In this document: piece by piece, positions 30,768-40,625 of the stretch | How the letters are laid out: each line of letters opens with the position of its first letter | How positions within the stretch are numbered: the stretch's first letter is position 1 | NCBI GenBank assembly: GCA_905182355.1 | Contig: CAJJBH010000035.1 | Span: forward strand, 1-64,000 | Direction of reading: 5' to 3' | Source: an uncultured Paracoccaceae bacterium | Lineage (GTDB): Bacteria; Pseudomonadota; Alphaproteobacteria; Rhodobacterales; Rhodobacteraceae | Length of the DNA: 64,000 bases | Notes under the pieces: model-generated | Databases searched by the model: none | Seen by the model: the letters and a program-made list of their open reading frames with translations, nothing else | What the model was told of the DNA's origin: nothing | Translations under genes and position numbers: made by a program

Positions 30768-30794
30768 TTGATCAAACATGCAAAACTTGATCAA
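30768..30794. promoter_or_regulatory. Two TTGATCAA palindromes upstream of potF-like gene
   Basis: TTGATCAA at 30768-30775 and 30787-30794. Confidence 0.5.
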
Positions 30795-30842
30795 ATTAAT
30801 CGAAGTCGGGAACAACCCGACCCGAAACCACGGGAGAATACC

Positions 30843-31925
30843 ATGAAATATATGCTAGGCACCGTCGCCGTATTGGCGATCACATCCGCCGCAGCACTTG
30901 CCGAAGAAGTTCGGGTTTATAACTGGTCCGACTATATCGATGAAGAATTGCTGACGAAATTTGAATCTGAAACTGGCATCAAGCTGATCTATGACGTTTT
31001 CGACAGCAACGAAGTTTTGGAAACCAAAATGTTGGCGGGTTCATCCGGCTATGATGTAGTGGTTCCATCAGGTGAATTCTTGCAACGTCAGATCACCGCA
31101 GGTGCTTTTCAGCCGCTTGATATGTCAAAGCTGCCAAACGCCGCTAATCTTTGGGATGTGATCAAAGATCGCACAGCCCAATATGACGCAGGCAATACGC
31201 ACTCTATCAACTACATGTGGGGCACGACTGGCCTTGGCGTGAACACGGGTAAAGTGGCTGAAGCCTTGGGTGACGACGCGCCGATTGGTTCGCTTGAATT
31301 GGTGTTTAATCCTGCAAACATGAAAAAACTGTCTGAATGTGGGGTTCACTTCTTAGACGCCCCATCAGAAATGATCCCTGCTGCGTTGAAATACATCGGG
31401 GAAGATCCAAACACACAAGACCCCGATGTGATCAAAAAGGCCGAAGCCATGTTGGCTGGCGTGCGTCCCTACATCACAAAATTCCACAGTTCCGAATATA
31501 TCAACGCGCTTGCCAACGGTGACATCTGCGTTGCCTTCGGTTGGTCCGGTGATATTCTTCAAGCCCGCGATCGTGCAGCTGAAGCTGAAAATGGTGTGAA
31601 CATCGCATACAACGCCCCATCCGAGGGTGCGCTGATGTGGTTTGACCAAATGGCGATTCCGGTGGACGCGCCAAATCCTGATGCTGCGCATAAGTTCTTG
31701 AACTTTATCATGGACGCGCAGAATATGGCAGATGCGTCAAACTACGTTTATTACGCCAACGGCAACAAAGCCTCGCAAGAGTTTTTGGTTGAAGACGTAA
31801 TTGGTGACACAGCGATTTATCCAGACGCCGCAACACTGGAAAACCTGTACACAAAATCACCATATGCACAAAAAGTGCAGCGTGTTGTGACACGTATGTG
31901 GACCAAGATTAAGTCAGGTACCTAA
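30843..31925 (+). CDS. potF: Putrescine/spermidine-binding periplasmic protein
   Basis: MKYMLGTVAVLAITSAAALAEEVRVYNWSDYIDEELLTKFESETGIKLIYDVFDSNEVLETKMLAGSSGYDVVVPS; PotF/PotD signature. Confidence 0.92.
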   Translation: MKYMLGTVAVLAITSAAALAEEVRVYNWSDYIDEELLTKFESETGIKLIYDVFDSNEVLETKMLAGSSGYDVVVPSGEFLQRQITAGAFQPLDMSKLPNAANLWDVIKDRTAQYDAGNTHSINYMWGTTGLGVNTGKVAEALGDDAPIGSLELVFNPANMKKLSECGVHFLDAPSEMIPAALKYIGEDPNTQDPDVIKKAEAMLAGVRPYITKFHSSEYINALANGDICVAFGWSGDILQARDRAAEAENGVNIAYNAPSEGALMWFDQMAIPVDAPNPDAAHKFLNFIMDAQNMADASNYVYYANGNKASQEFLVEDVIGDTAIYPDAATLENLYTKSPYAQKVQRVVTRMWTKIKSGT

Positions 31926-31935
31926 TCTAAATCTA

Positions 31936-31961
31936 AAGGGCGCGGCATACGTCGCGCCCTT
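31936..31961 (+). terminator. Intra-operon hairpin between potF and potG
   Basis: AAGGGCGCG GCATACGT CGCGCCCTT. Confidence 0.55.
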
Positions 31962-31982
31962 CCCCCTAATTAAGGATTACTT

Positions 31983-33104
31983 GTGGTAGAGACTGTTTTC
32001 GCACCCTGGGAAGATCCTAACGCGTCCCCCCTTATTTCGTTCAAGAATGTCACCAAACGCTTTGGCACCTTCGTAGCCATTGATGATTTGACGTTGGACA
32101 TTTATGAACAAGAATTCTTTGCCCTGCTTGGCCCGTCTGGCTGCGGCAAGACCACGATGATGCGCATGTTGGCTGGGTTTGAAAATCCGTCCGAGGGATC
32201 GATGTCCCTGTCGGGTCAAGACATTGCAGGCATCCCGCCAAACAAACGCGCGGTGAACATGATGTTCCAATCTTATGCGCTGTTCCCCCATCTATCCGTC
32301 TGGGAAAATATCGCCTTTGGATTGCGCCGTGATGGTGTTGCCAAAGACGCGTTAAGTGCCCGTGTTGACGAGATGCTGAAACTGACGCGGCTTGAAAAAT
32401 TCGCCCGCCGCAAACCCCACCAGATTTCTGGTGGTCAACGTCAGCGTGTTGCTTTGGCCCGTTCCTTGGCGAAAGCACCTAAGCTATTGTTGCTGGACGA
32501 ACCGTTGGGTGCGCTGGACAAAAAGCTGCGCCAAGACACCCAATTTGAACTGATGGATATTCAAGAGAAAACGGGCACCACGTTTGTGATTGTTACGCAC
32601 GATCAAGAAGAGGCGATGACTGTCGCCTCTCGCGTTGCAGTGATGGACGAGGGCCGCATTGTTCAGGTGGCGACGCCACAGAAAATTTATGAAGCACCTG
32701 ACTCAATTTATGTGGCTGATTTCATTGGCGATGTGAATATTCTAACGGGCCCTGTGAAGGCCACGGGTGCTGAAACTTATACATTAGATTTCGGCGGCGC
32801 TGCGCCGGTTGTAGCGACCAGTGAGCGCCCGTTTTCTGATGGCCAAACTGGACACTTGGCCATTCGACCCGAAAAAATTGGCATCCATGCGGAAAGGCCT
32901 GACGCCCCAAATACAGTGCAAGGTAAGGTGTTGGACATCGCCTATTTGGGGAACCTTAGCACCTACTATGTCGAGCTGCCGAATGCCCAAATCATCAAGG
33001 CCCAAACCGCAAACACCCAACGTATTTCGCGCCGTGCCTTCACATGGGAAGACCCCGTTTGGGTAAGTTGGAGCGCTACTGCTGGCGTGCTATTGGATCA
33101 GTAA
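31983..33104 (+). CDS. potG: Polyamine ABC transporter ATP-binding protein
   Basis: ISFKNVTKRFGTFVAIDDLTLDIYEQEFFALLGPSGCGKTTMMRMLAGFE...; follows potF. Confidence 0.92.
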   Translation: MVETVFAPWEDPNASPLISFKNVTKRFGTFVAIDDLTLDIYEQEFFALLGPSGCGKTTMMRMLAGFENPSEGSMSLSGQDIAGIPPNKRAVNMMFQSYALFPHLSVWENIAFGLRRDGVAKDALSARVDEMLKLTRLEKFARRKPHQISGGQRQRVALARSLAKAPKLLLLDEPLGALDKKLRQDTQFELMDIQEKTGTTFVIVTHDQEEAMTVASRVAVMDEGRIVQVATPQKIYEAPDSIYVADFIGDVNILTGPVKATGAETYTLDFGGAAPVVATSERPFSDGQTGHLAIRPEKIGIHAERPDAPNTVQGKVLDIAYLGNLSTYYVELPNAQIIKAQTANTQRISRRAFTWEDPVWVSWSATAGVLLDQ

Positions 33105-33105
33105 T

Positions 33106-33981
33106 TTGAAACGCGCAGTCCTCATAGCGGTGCCGTATTTTTGGCTGCTGGCCTTGTTCATGATCCCGTTTCTGATCGTGTTCAAAATCTCGCTGTCCGA
33201 CGCCGCACTGGCGATCCCACCCTACATGCCAACGATGAAAGAGGGCCTGGGCGCGATGCTGTCCCAGCTTGATTTTGAGAACTTCATCTTTCTGACCGAA
33301 GACGACCTGTATTGGAAAGCCTACCTTAGCAGCCTGAAGATCGCGTTTATATCGACAGTGTTTACGTTTTTGGTTGGCTATCCAATCGCCTATGCGATGG
33401 CCCGTGCCCCAACGCAATGGCGTGCGACGTTGATGATGTTGATTATCCTACCGTTCTGGACCAGCTTTTTGATCCGCGTTTACGCGTGGGTTGGTATCTT
33501 AAGCACCGAAGGTTTATTGAACCGCTTCCTGATGTGGATTGGTATCATCAGCGATCCCTTGATAATTTTGAACACGTCAACAGCGGTCTATATCGGGATT
33601 GTCTACACCTATGTGCCGTTCATGATCTTGCCGATTTATGCGGCTCTTGAGCGGTTGGATGAATCCCTTATTGAAGCCGCTGAAGACTTGGGATGTTCAC
33701 GGATGAAAGCCTTTTGGTTGATAACAGTTCCCCTTTCCAAAGGTGGCATTATCGCTGGCTGCTTCCTTGTGTTTATCCCCGCGCTGGGCGAGTTCGTGAT
33801 CCCGTCGCTATTGGGTGGATCTGGCACGTTGATGATCGGAAAAGTGCTGTTTGAAGAATTCTTTTCCAACCGTGATTGGCCCGTAGCAAGTGCAGTTGCT
33901 GTGATCCTTTTGATCATCCTGATCATTCCGATCATCCTGTTCCAGCGCAACGAACAACGCCAACAGGAGGCAGAGGAATGA
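33106..33981 (+). CDS. potH: Polyamine ABC transporter permease
   Basis: PYFWLLALFMIPFLIVFKISLSD...AAEDLGCSRMKAFWLITVPLSKGGIIAGCFLVFIPALGEFVIPSLLGG. Confidence 0.92.
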   Translation: MKRAVLIAVPYFWLLALFMIPFLIVFKISLSDAALAIPPYMPTMKEGLGAMLSQLDFENFIFLTEDDLYWKAYLSSLKIAFISTVFTFLVGYPIAYAMARAPTQWRATLMMLIILPFWTSFLIRVYAWVGILSTEGLLNRFLMWIGIISDPLIILNTSTAVYIGIVYTYVPFMILPIYAALERLDESLIEAAEDLGCSRMKAFWLITVPLSKGGIIAGCFLVFIPALGEFVIPSLLGGSGTLMIGKVLFEEFFSNRDWPVASAVAVILLIILIIPIILFQRNEQRQQEAEE

Positions 33982-34796
33982 ACCGCCTTAGCCCCTTCAA
34001 CGTAGTGTCGCTGACGTTCGGCTTTGCGTTCTTGTATTTGCCGATGCTGATCCTTGTGATTTACAGCTTCAACAAATCTAAACTGGTAACCGTCTGGGCG
34101 GGCTTTTCGACCAAATGGTACGGCGAGTTGTTGCGAAACGAGGCGTTCTTGGACGCGGCATGGGTGACTTTGAAAGTCGCCATAATCTCGTCCTCAATTG
34201 CGACAGTGTTAGGCACGATGGCGGCCTATACGTTGGTGCGCGGTGGCCGCTTTTTTGGACGCACATTGTTTTCCGGAATGATCTACGCACCACTCGTGAT
34301 GCCGGAAGTGATCACTGGCCTGTCGTTGTTATTGCTGTTCATCGGTATCGGAATGGACCGCGGCGTGATGACAATTGTGTTGGCCCATACGACGTTTTCG
34401 ATGTGCTTCGTTTCGGTCGTTGTGTCATCGCGATTGGCAACATTTGATAAATCACTTGAAGAAGCCGCGCTTGATCTTGGGGCCTCGCCATTACAGGCGT
34501 TTCGATTGGTCACACTTCCGATCATAGCACCTGCGGTGGTGGCAGGTTGGTTGTTGGCATTTACCTTGTCGCTGGATGATCTGGTGATAGCGTCCTTTGC
34601 GACAGGTCCATCAGCTACGACATTGCCAATGAAAATCTGGTCATCGGTGCGTTTGGGCGTAAGTCCTGAAATTAATGCGTTAAGTTCGATCCTCATTGGA
34701 TTGGTATCAATTGGCGTTATTTGTGCATCGTTGGCATCTAAACGGCATACATTGCGCATCCAACGCGAAGAACGTGAAGCCGAACGCGCTGTCTGA
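33978..34796 (+). CDS. potI: Polyamine ABC transporter permease
   Basis: MNRLSPFNVVSLTFGFAFLYLPMLILVIYSFNKSKLVTVWAGFSTKWY; ATGA overlap with potH. Confidence 0.92.
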   Translation: MNRLSPFNVVSLTFGFAFLYLPMLILVIYSFNKSKLVTVWAGFSTKWYGELLRNEAFLDAAWVTLKVAIISSSIATVLGTMAAYTLVRGGRFFGRTLFSGMIYAPLVMPEVITGLSLLLLFIGIGMDRGVMTIVLAHTTFSMCFVSVVVSSRLATFDKSLEEAALDLGASPLQAFRLVTLPIIAPAVVAGWLLAFTLSLDDLVIASFATGPSATTLPMKIWSSVRLGVSPEINALSSILIGLVSIGVICASLASKRHTLRIQREEREAERAV

Positions 34797-34913
34797 TCCG
34801 ATGTGCTGTGATGGGCGCCATCTTTTGGAAAATGCGCAAAACTTGCACCGATTGTTGACAGTTTTGCATCATTCGATCATCTCAAAAGAAAAAGATGTTA
34901 AAGAGGTAAGCAG

Positions 34914-36239
34914 ATGAAAATTGCGATGGTTGGTACGGGATATGTTGGCCTTGTTTCGGGGGTCTGTTTTTCGGATTTCGGGCATGATGTTATCTGCGTT
35001 GACAAAGATCCCGCAAAAATCAAGATGCTGGAAGCGGGTAAGGTACCGATATATGAACCTGGGCTAGACGAATTGATGGCCAAAAACGTGGCCGCTGGCC
35101 GCTTGTCTTTTTCGGGAAATTTGGCTGAAGCCGTTGACGGTGCAGATGCAGTTTTTATCGCGGTTGGCACACCCACGCGCCGTGGAGGCGGTCATGCCGA
35201 CTTGACTTATGTTATGGCCGCTGCCGAAGAAATTGCACATGCAATAACAGGCTATACTGTCGTTGTGACAAAATCGACGGTTCCAGTCGGGACAAACCGT
35301 CAGGTCAAAAAAACTATTTCCAAAACCAACCCAAAAGCCGAATTTGATGTCGCGTCAAATCCTGAATTTTTACGAGAAGGGGCGGCGATTGACGACTTCA
35401 TGCACCCAGATCGCGTTGTTGTTGGTGTACAACATGAACGTGCAGCAGAGGTTATGGCCGACGTTTACCGTCCGCTTTACTTGCGTGATTTCCCGATTAT
35501 GACGACAGATTTGGAAAGCGCCGAAATGATTAAGTATGCGGCGAACGCATTTTTGGCGACCAAGATTACCTTCATAAACGAGATCGCGGCATTGTGCGAA
35601 CGTACGGGTGCAGACGTCAAAATGGTTTCCAAAGGTATGGGAATGGATGGGCGTATTGGGAACAAGTTCCTGCATGCGGGTCCGGGATATGGCGGAAGTT
35701 GTTTCCCCAAAGACACCCAAGCCTTGGCGCGTATGGGCCAAGACCACGCGATACCGATGCAGATCACCGAAGCTGTGATTAAAGTGAATGACGAGATCAA
35801 GCGTCGCATGATCGATAAAATAGTCGATATTTGTGAGGGGAACGTGAATGGTAAAATTATCGCGATCCTTGGTGTGACGTTTAAGCCAAACACCGATGAC
35901 ATGCGAGATGCGCCTGCCTTAACCATTGTTCCGGCATTGGTTGGTGCGGGTGCGAAGGTGCGTGTGGTTGACCCTCAAGGTTTCCGTGAGGGAGAGGAAT
36001 TATTGCCTGGTGTGAACTGGGTTGATGACGTTTATAAAGCTGCGCAGAACGCTGATGCTGTTGTGATCTTAACCGAGTGGAACGAGTTTCGCGCGTTGGA
36101 CCTGAAGCGTTTAGCAAAACGTATGGCTACCCCCGCGATGGCGGATCTGCGCAATGTGTATTCACAAAAAGATGCCAGACGTGCGGGTTTTACTGCATAC
36201 ACGTCAGTTGGACGCCTTGATTACGGTATTGAACGATAA
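34914..36239 (+). CDS. ugd: UDP-glucose 6-dehydrogenase
   Basis: MKIAMVGTGYVGLVSGVCFSDFGHDVICVDKD...GPGYGGSCFPKDTQAL. Confidence 0.93.
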   Translation: MKIAMVGTGYVGLVSGVCFSDFGHDVICVDKDPAKIKMLEAGKVPIYEPGLDELMAKNVAAGRLSFSGNLAEAVDGADAVFIAVGTPTRRGGGHADLTYVMAAAEEIAHAITGYTVVVTKSTVPVGTNRQVKKTISKTNPKAEFDVASNPEFLREGAAIDDFMHPDRVVVGVQHERAAEVMADVYRPLYLRDFPIMTTDLESAEMIKYAANAFLATKITFINEIAALCERTGADVKMVSKGMGMDGRIGNKFLHAGPGYGGSCFPKDTQALARMGQDHAIPMQITEAVIKVNDEIKRRMIDKIVDICEGNVNGKIIAILGVTFKPNTDDMRDAPALTIVPALVGAGAKVRVVDPQGFREGEELLPGVNWVDDVYKAAQNADAVVILTEWNEFRALDLKRLAKRMATPAMADLRNVYSQKDARRAGFTAYTSVGRLDYGIER

Positions 36240-36240
36240 G

Positions 36241-36906
36241 TTATAATGTCTCCCGCAGTGCAGTGACCCCAGATGTAGGCACTGTTTGACCGCCTGCAAG
36301 CACTAGAAGCGTTGTGCCCGCCTCATTGCGGGCTTCGGTGATGCGGGCATAGGTTTCAGCGGGCACTGCGCTTAACAATTCACCCTGCCCGCGGGCCTCT
36401 ATTTCCAGCGTGTAGGTTCCAGTTTTAAATGGCGTGCCGCTATCCCCGACACCGGCCCATAGGAAGGGTTCGTTGGACGTAGGCAAGGCTTGTCGTTGCA
36501 CCTGTGCACCGTCATCATCGTAAACCACAAGGAACATTTCGTCTGCTCCGATCGGGATGGTTGGCGCAACTGTGATCGGTGCGCCAACAAAATAGGTGGG
36601 GGCCGCTGTGCGCGCCTCCATGCCGATCCAGTTGGCCATGCCAGCCATATTGCTACCGCCCAACTGTTCGGTCAGATGTGCAAGAAGTTCGTTGGATTGG
36701 ACCTGTTGTTCGACCATGGAAAATTGCGCCAGTTGCGCCGCATATTCAGAAGAATCAATTGGTTCTAAAGGATCTTGGTATTTCGCCTGCGTGGTTAACA
36801 TTTTTATAAATGTCTCAAAGTCTGATGATAAAACACTGCTGTTTTTACTTGATGGCAAAGTTAAGGCTGCAGCGGCTTGAGAGACGTTTGATGTCGTGAT
36901 TTCCAT
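36241..36906 (-). CDS. flgD: Flagellar hook assembly scaffold FlgD
   Basis: SSDFETFIKMLTTQAKYQDPLEPIDSSEYAAQLAQFSMVEQQVQSNELL. Confidence 0.88.
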   Translation of the reverse strand: MEITTSNVSQAAAALTLPSSKNSSVLSSDFETFIKMLTTQAKYQDPLEPIDSSEYAAQLAQFSMVEQQVQSNELLAHLTEQLGGSNMAGMANWIGMEARTAAPTYFVGAPITVAPTIPIGADEMFLVVYDDDGAQVQRQALPTSNEPFLWAGVGDSGTPFKTGTYTLEIEARGQGELLSAVPAETYARITEARNEAGTTLLVLAGGQTVPTSGVTALRETL

Positions 36907-36914
36907 AGGGTTTC

Positions 36915-38396
36915 TTAAACTCGAATGTCTATGCCAACGGGGGTGGTAAGATCATGGGGATGTTGATTGGAAAGCTTAGGTATCAAGGTTACTTGATCTG
37001 ACCGATCTACATCATCTGAATGGGCTTCAGTGTGTTGCCGCGTCGCTTGATCTTTGAAGCCATCATGCTGATCGAACGAAAACGTAATGTTTTCGTGCCC
37101 CATTTCTGAAAAAGCTTTTTCCAGGTCCGCTAGGTTACGGCGCACCATTTCGATAGTCTCTGCCCGTTCAGCCATGACGTTGATAATCAGGCCATTTTCA
37201 GCTGGTGTTAGGCTTAGCTTTAAGCGTCCAAGTTCTGCGGGATTTAATGAAACCTCAATCACCTTCTCTGCGGTTATGCGGGCCTGAATTGCATCCACTA
37301 TTTGCCGTGTGACAGGTGATGCGAACTCAGGCCGATTGGCCGCGTATTGTTGCGAGGTATGTGTCGGTGCCCTTGTTTCTAGCAGCGTATCAAGACGCAT
37401 TTCTGAAACATCTTTTGGCCCATCAAGAACAGGTTTCAGAACTGTTGTTTTACCGTCTTTCAGAATCGAGGTTGATGGCACCGTAATTGAATATTGGGGG
37501 GATTTGACCAGTTCAGAAATTGGACGTTGGCCGATTGGTTCAGTTTCCGAAAAACTATACGAACGCTCGGCACGCAGTGAAAATTTTCGCGGATTGTTGG
37601 GTTCAAACGCGATGAGTTTTCCCAAAACCTCGGATGACTTTGTATTGTGAGGGTTGTGCTCCTGCAGTTCATTTAGAAACAGTATAGGTTCAATTATTGG
37701 GCTTTTGCCCACATTTTTTGACATTGGAACACTCTGAGCCAGTTCTGCGAGGACGAATTTGGTGTCAGAGTTTTGGACATTTTCGGATTGAAAAGTAGCG
37801 CTAAGGGTTAGCTGCTTTTGGGGAACTGAATTGGGCACTGCTATCGAATGTTGCATAGGCAATTGTTGAGACAGCATTGCAAGTTCAACAGGGCTACGTA
37901 ATGCCATCAAATCGAAGTGCTGGTTGGTCTGGTCTTTCACTTCACTTTGAAGTGGGGAAAATCCATGTTTTTTTACAGTTTGAGGAGGGGAAACTATTTC
38001 CCTAAATTCCGGCTGATCACCTTTAGTGGGCACCGTTGCCGTCACAGACGATTCCGCAGTGAATAGACGGTTCGGCAGCGTATTGTGCGGCGCGGCGGAT
38101 GTGTCTTTTTCAATGGCTTCAGCTGGCAATTGATCGGATGTTTCCTTGTCATCAGAAACCACCACAAGGTTGTCAGTTTCTTCAATGCCCTGCTCACTGG
38201 ACGTAGAAATTTGGTTGTCAGTTTCATCAATATCTTTGACTACATCAGGCGCGGCAGCATCAGGCAACAATGGAAAGTAGTCTTCGAATGGGATCGCTTC
38301 CTTATCTGCGCTGACGTTAAAAATCACACCAGTAATTGCTGTTTCTGGGGATGTCCGATCGGCTCTATTCGGTGTTGGAAGTGATAGTATTTGCAT
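36915..38396 (-). CDS. fliK: Flagellar hook-length control protein FliK
   Basis: C-terminal EKVIEVSLNPAELGRLKLSLTPAENGLIINVMAERAETIEMVRRNLADLEKAFSEMGHENITFSF. Confidence 0.85.
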   Translation of the reverse strand: MQILSLPTPNRADRTSPETAITGVIFNVSADKEAIPFEDYFPLLPDAAAPDVVKDIDETDNQISTSSEQGIEETDNLVVVSDDKETSDQLPAEAIEKDTSAAPHNTLPNRLFTAESSVTATVPTKGDQPEFREIVSPPQTVKKHGFSPLQSEVKDQTNQHFDLMALRSPVELAMLSQQLPMQHSIAVPNSVPQKQLTLSATFQSENVQNSDTKFVLAELAQSVPMSKNVGKSPIIEPILFLNELQEHNPHNTKSSEVLGKLIAFEPNNPRKFSLRAERSYSFSETEPIGQRPISELVKSPQYSITVPSTSILKDGKTTVLKPVLDGPKDVSEMRLDTLLETRAPTHTSQQYAANRPEFASPVTRQIVDAIQARITAEKVIEVSLNPAELGRLKLSLTPAENGLIINVMAERAETIEMVRRNLADLEKAFSEMGHENITFSFDQHDGFKDQATRQHTEAHSDDVDRSDQVTLIPKLSNQHPHDLTTPVGIDIRV

Positions 38397-38514
38397 CCAT
38401 TGGCTCCGGGATTTTTTTCCACGTTTATCTGTAATATGGAGATGTATGGTTACCAGTTCTTTACTGATCGCGGATTATGGTCAGCGAAATAATTAGAATT
38501 GAACGGAGTATTTT

Positions 38515-38790
38515 ATGACCCCTATTCCACAAATCAATGCAATTCCTTTTCAGGCACCGACCCGAGACGCTGCTCTTTTGGATGCCGCAAAAAAGCTGGA
38601 GGCGACATTCCTTGCAGAAATGCTGAAAGCTGCTGGCTTCGGAGAAGCCCGCGATACCTTTGGCGGCGGTGAAGGTGAGGATCAATTTGCGTCGTTCCTT
38701 GTACAAGAACAAGCGACTGCAATGGTTGACGCAGGCGGAATTGGGTTGGCCGAAAACTTATTCCGATCTTTAAAGGAAAGGGGTGAATGA
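38515..38790 (+). CDS. Rod-binding protein (FlgJ N-terminal-like)
   Basis: AAKKLEATFLAEMLKAAGFGEARDTFGGGEGEDQFASFLVQEQATAMVDAGGIGLAENLFRSL. Confidence 0.8.
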   Translation: MTPIPQINAIPFQAPTRDAALLDAAKKLEATFLAEMLKAAGFGEARDTFGGGEGEDQFASFLVQEQATAMVDAGGIGLAENLFRSLKERGE

Positions 38791-39145
38791 AGTGACTAAA
38801 TTGCAAGATACTGTCGATTCATTAGATGATCTTTTGGACGAGGAACGTGCGGCCCTTCTGGATGGAAATCTGGATCAAATTGGGCGCATGCTGAAACGAA
38901 AAGAGCGTTTGATTAATGCGTTAAACGATTCCGATCAGCCAGAGATCGGAGCATTGACCAAATTAAATATTAAAGTTGTGCGCAATCAGGCTCTTTTGAC
39001 TTCGGCACTTGAAGGTATCCAAAATGTTGCGGATCGTTTGACTGCAATGCGACGAATTAAAGATTCACTAGATACTTATGACGCTCGGGGTCTGCGCAAA
39101 AGAATAGACATGCCTTCAAAATGGAAGGTTGAGAGGCGAGCGTAA
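38783..39145 (+). CDS. Flagellar FlgN-like chaperone
   Basis: Small acidic helical protein LDDLLDEERAALLDGNLDQIGRMLKRKERLINAL, in flagellar cluster. Confidence 0.65.
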   Translation: MNEVTKLQDTVDSLDDLLDEERAALLDGNLDQIGRMLKRKERLINALNDSDQPEIGALTKLNIKVVRNQALLTSALEGIQNVADRLTAMRRIKDSLDTYDARGLRKRIDMPSKWKVERRA

Positions 39146-39312
39146 TCTGTTTGAATAAAATCATCGGCAAAGCAGGGAGGGAGTTTAGGAATCCATTAGC
39201 ACTTTTCGACGCACAGTTATCAGGCACTCGATCATGAGTGGCGCATCCTCTTTGGGGATGCATCGGTCAGAACGACATCTTGTCGATCCCGAAAAAGGAT
39301 AGGACACAATTT

Positions 39313-39325
39313 GGCGCAAAGCGCC
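39313..39325 (+). other. Hairpin in flagellin leader
   Basis: GGCGC AAA GCGCC just upstream of RBS. Confidence 0.4.
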
Positions 39326-39345
39326 GTTAAAAAGGAAAAGTGCAA

Positions 39346-40548
39346 ATGTCGAGCATACTAACAAACAACAGCGCAATGGTCGCGCTTCAAACATTGAAGT
39401 CCATCAACAAAGACCTGTCTATGACACAAAGCGAGATTTCGACTGGTAAGTCAGTTGCTTCTGCGAAAGATAATTCCGCTGTGTGGGCAATTTCCAAAGT
39501 TATGGAATCTGACGTTAAAGGTTTTAAAGCTATTTCTGATAGCTTGTCCTTGGGTGAAGCATCTGTTTCGGTTGCCCGTAACGCGTCTGAATCTATCACT
39601 GATTTGTTGACGGATATGAAAGGTAAAATCGTTGCGGCACAAGAAGACAATGTTGATCGTGGCAAAATCAATGATGACGTGAGCGCGCTGAAGGATCAGA
39701 TTGCGTCGGTTGTTGCAGCTGCACAATTTAACGGTCTAAATTTGGTAAATGGGAATACCGCATCTACAAATGTTCTTTCCTCGTTGGATCGTGATGCAAC
39801 AGGTGGTGTTACCGCATCTTCAATCGCAGTTGCAGGGCAAAACCTGTCTACTGGCGCCTATGTAGCACGTGATGTGTTCACTCTTACGACGGGTACAGCC
39901 GCCGCAGGCGGTGACAGCTTTGGTGTCTCTCTTGATGCAGCGGGTGGCAGTGACACTATCACTATTGACGACACTGCACTTGTTGCAGGTGACAGCATTT
40001 CAATGCGTTTTGGCGATACTGAAATTTCGTATACCGTCACAGTGGAAGATGTTGCTTCTACCACAACTGCTGATGTTGTTGCGCTTGGATTGAAGGCGGC
40101 CATCGAAGCGAACACGACGGATATTGAAGTCGATTATGATGCCGGTACTCCCGGTGACATTGTGATTACGAACAACCAAGCAGACTCGGTGTCTGTATCT
40201 GCTCAAGTGACCAATGCGAACGCTGGTGGTTTAGGCACCTTGGCTGCCATTGCTGTTTCGACAGCGGTAGGTGCAGCAGCGGCATTGGGCTCAATCGAAA
40301 CCTTGATAAATACCGCAATTGATGCGTCAGCATCTTTCGGTTCAGTTGAGGGCCGAATCCAAACCCAAGGGGAATTCATCTCGGGCCTGACGGATTCTTT
40401 GAAGTCAGGTATTGGGTCGATGGTGGATGCCAATATGGAAGAAGTGTCGGCGCGCTTGCAGGCGTTGCAAACCCAACAACAGCTTGGTGTACAGTCACTT
40501 TCCATTGCGAACCAGGCACCACAGACACTGCTGTCCTTGTTCCGATAA
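39346..40548 (+). CDS. fliC: Flagellin
   Basis: MSSILTNNSAMVALQTLKSINKDLSMTQSEISTGKSVASAKDNSAVWAISKVMESD; conserved D0/D1 ends. Confidence 0.93.
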   Translation: MSSILTNNSAMVALQTLKSINKDLSMTQSEISTGKSVASAKDNSAVWAISKVMESDVKGFKAISDSLSLGEASVSVARNASESITDLLTDMKGKIVAAQEDNVDRGKINDDVSALKDQIASVVAAAQFNGLNLVNGNTASTNVLSSLDRDATGGVTASSIAVAGQNLSTGAYVARDVFTLTTGTAAAGGDSFGVSLDAAGGSDTITIDDTALVAGDSISMRFGDTEISYTVTVEDVASTTTADVVALGLKAAIEANTTDIEVDYDAGTPGDIVITNNQADSVSVSAQVTNANAGGLGTLAAIAVSTAVGAAAALGSIETLINTAIDASASFGSVEGRIQTQGEFISGLTDSLKSGIGSMVDANMEEVSARLQALQTQQQLGVQSLSIANQAPQTLLSLFR

Positions 40549-40556
40549 GAAAATGA

Positions 40557-40582
40557 GTTGGGGCGCATTCGTGCGCCCCAAC
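40557..40582 (+). terminator. Strong hairpin after flagellin (11-bp stem, TTCG loop)
   Basis: GTTGGGGCGCA TTCG TGCGCCCCAAC. Confidence 0.65.
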
Positions 40583-40625
40583 ATTCTGCAATTCGAAAAA
40601 ATCCAATTATTCAGAAAGTTGCAAT

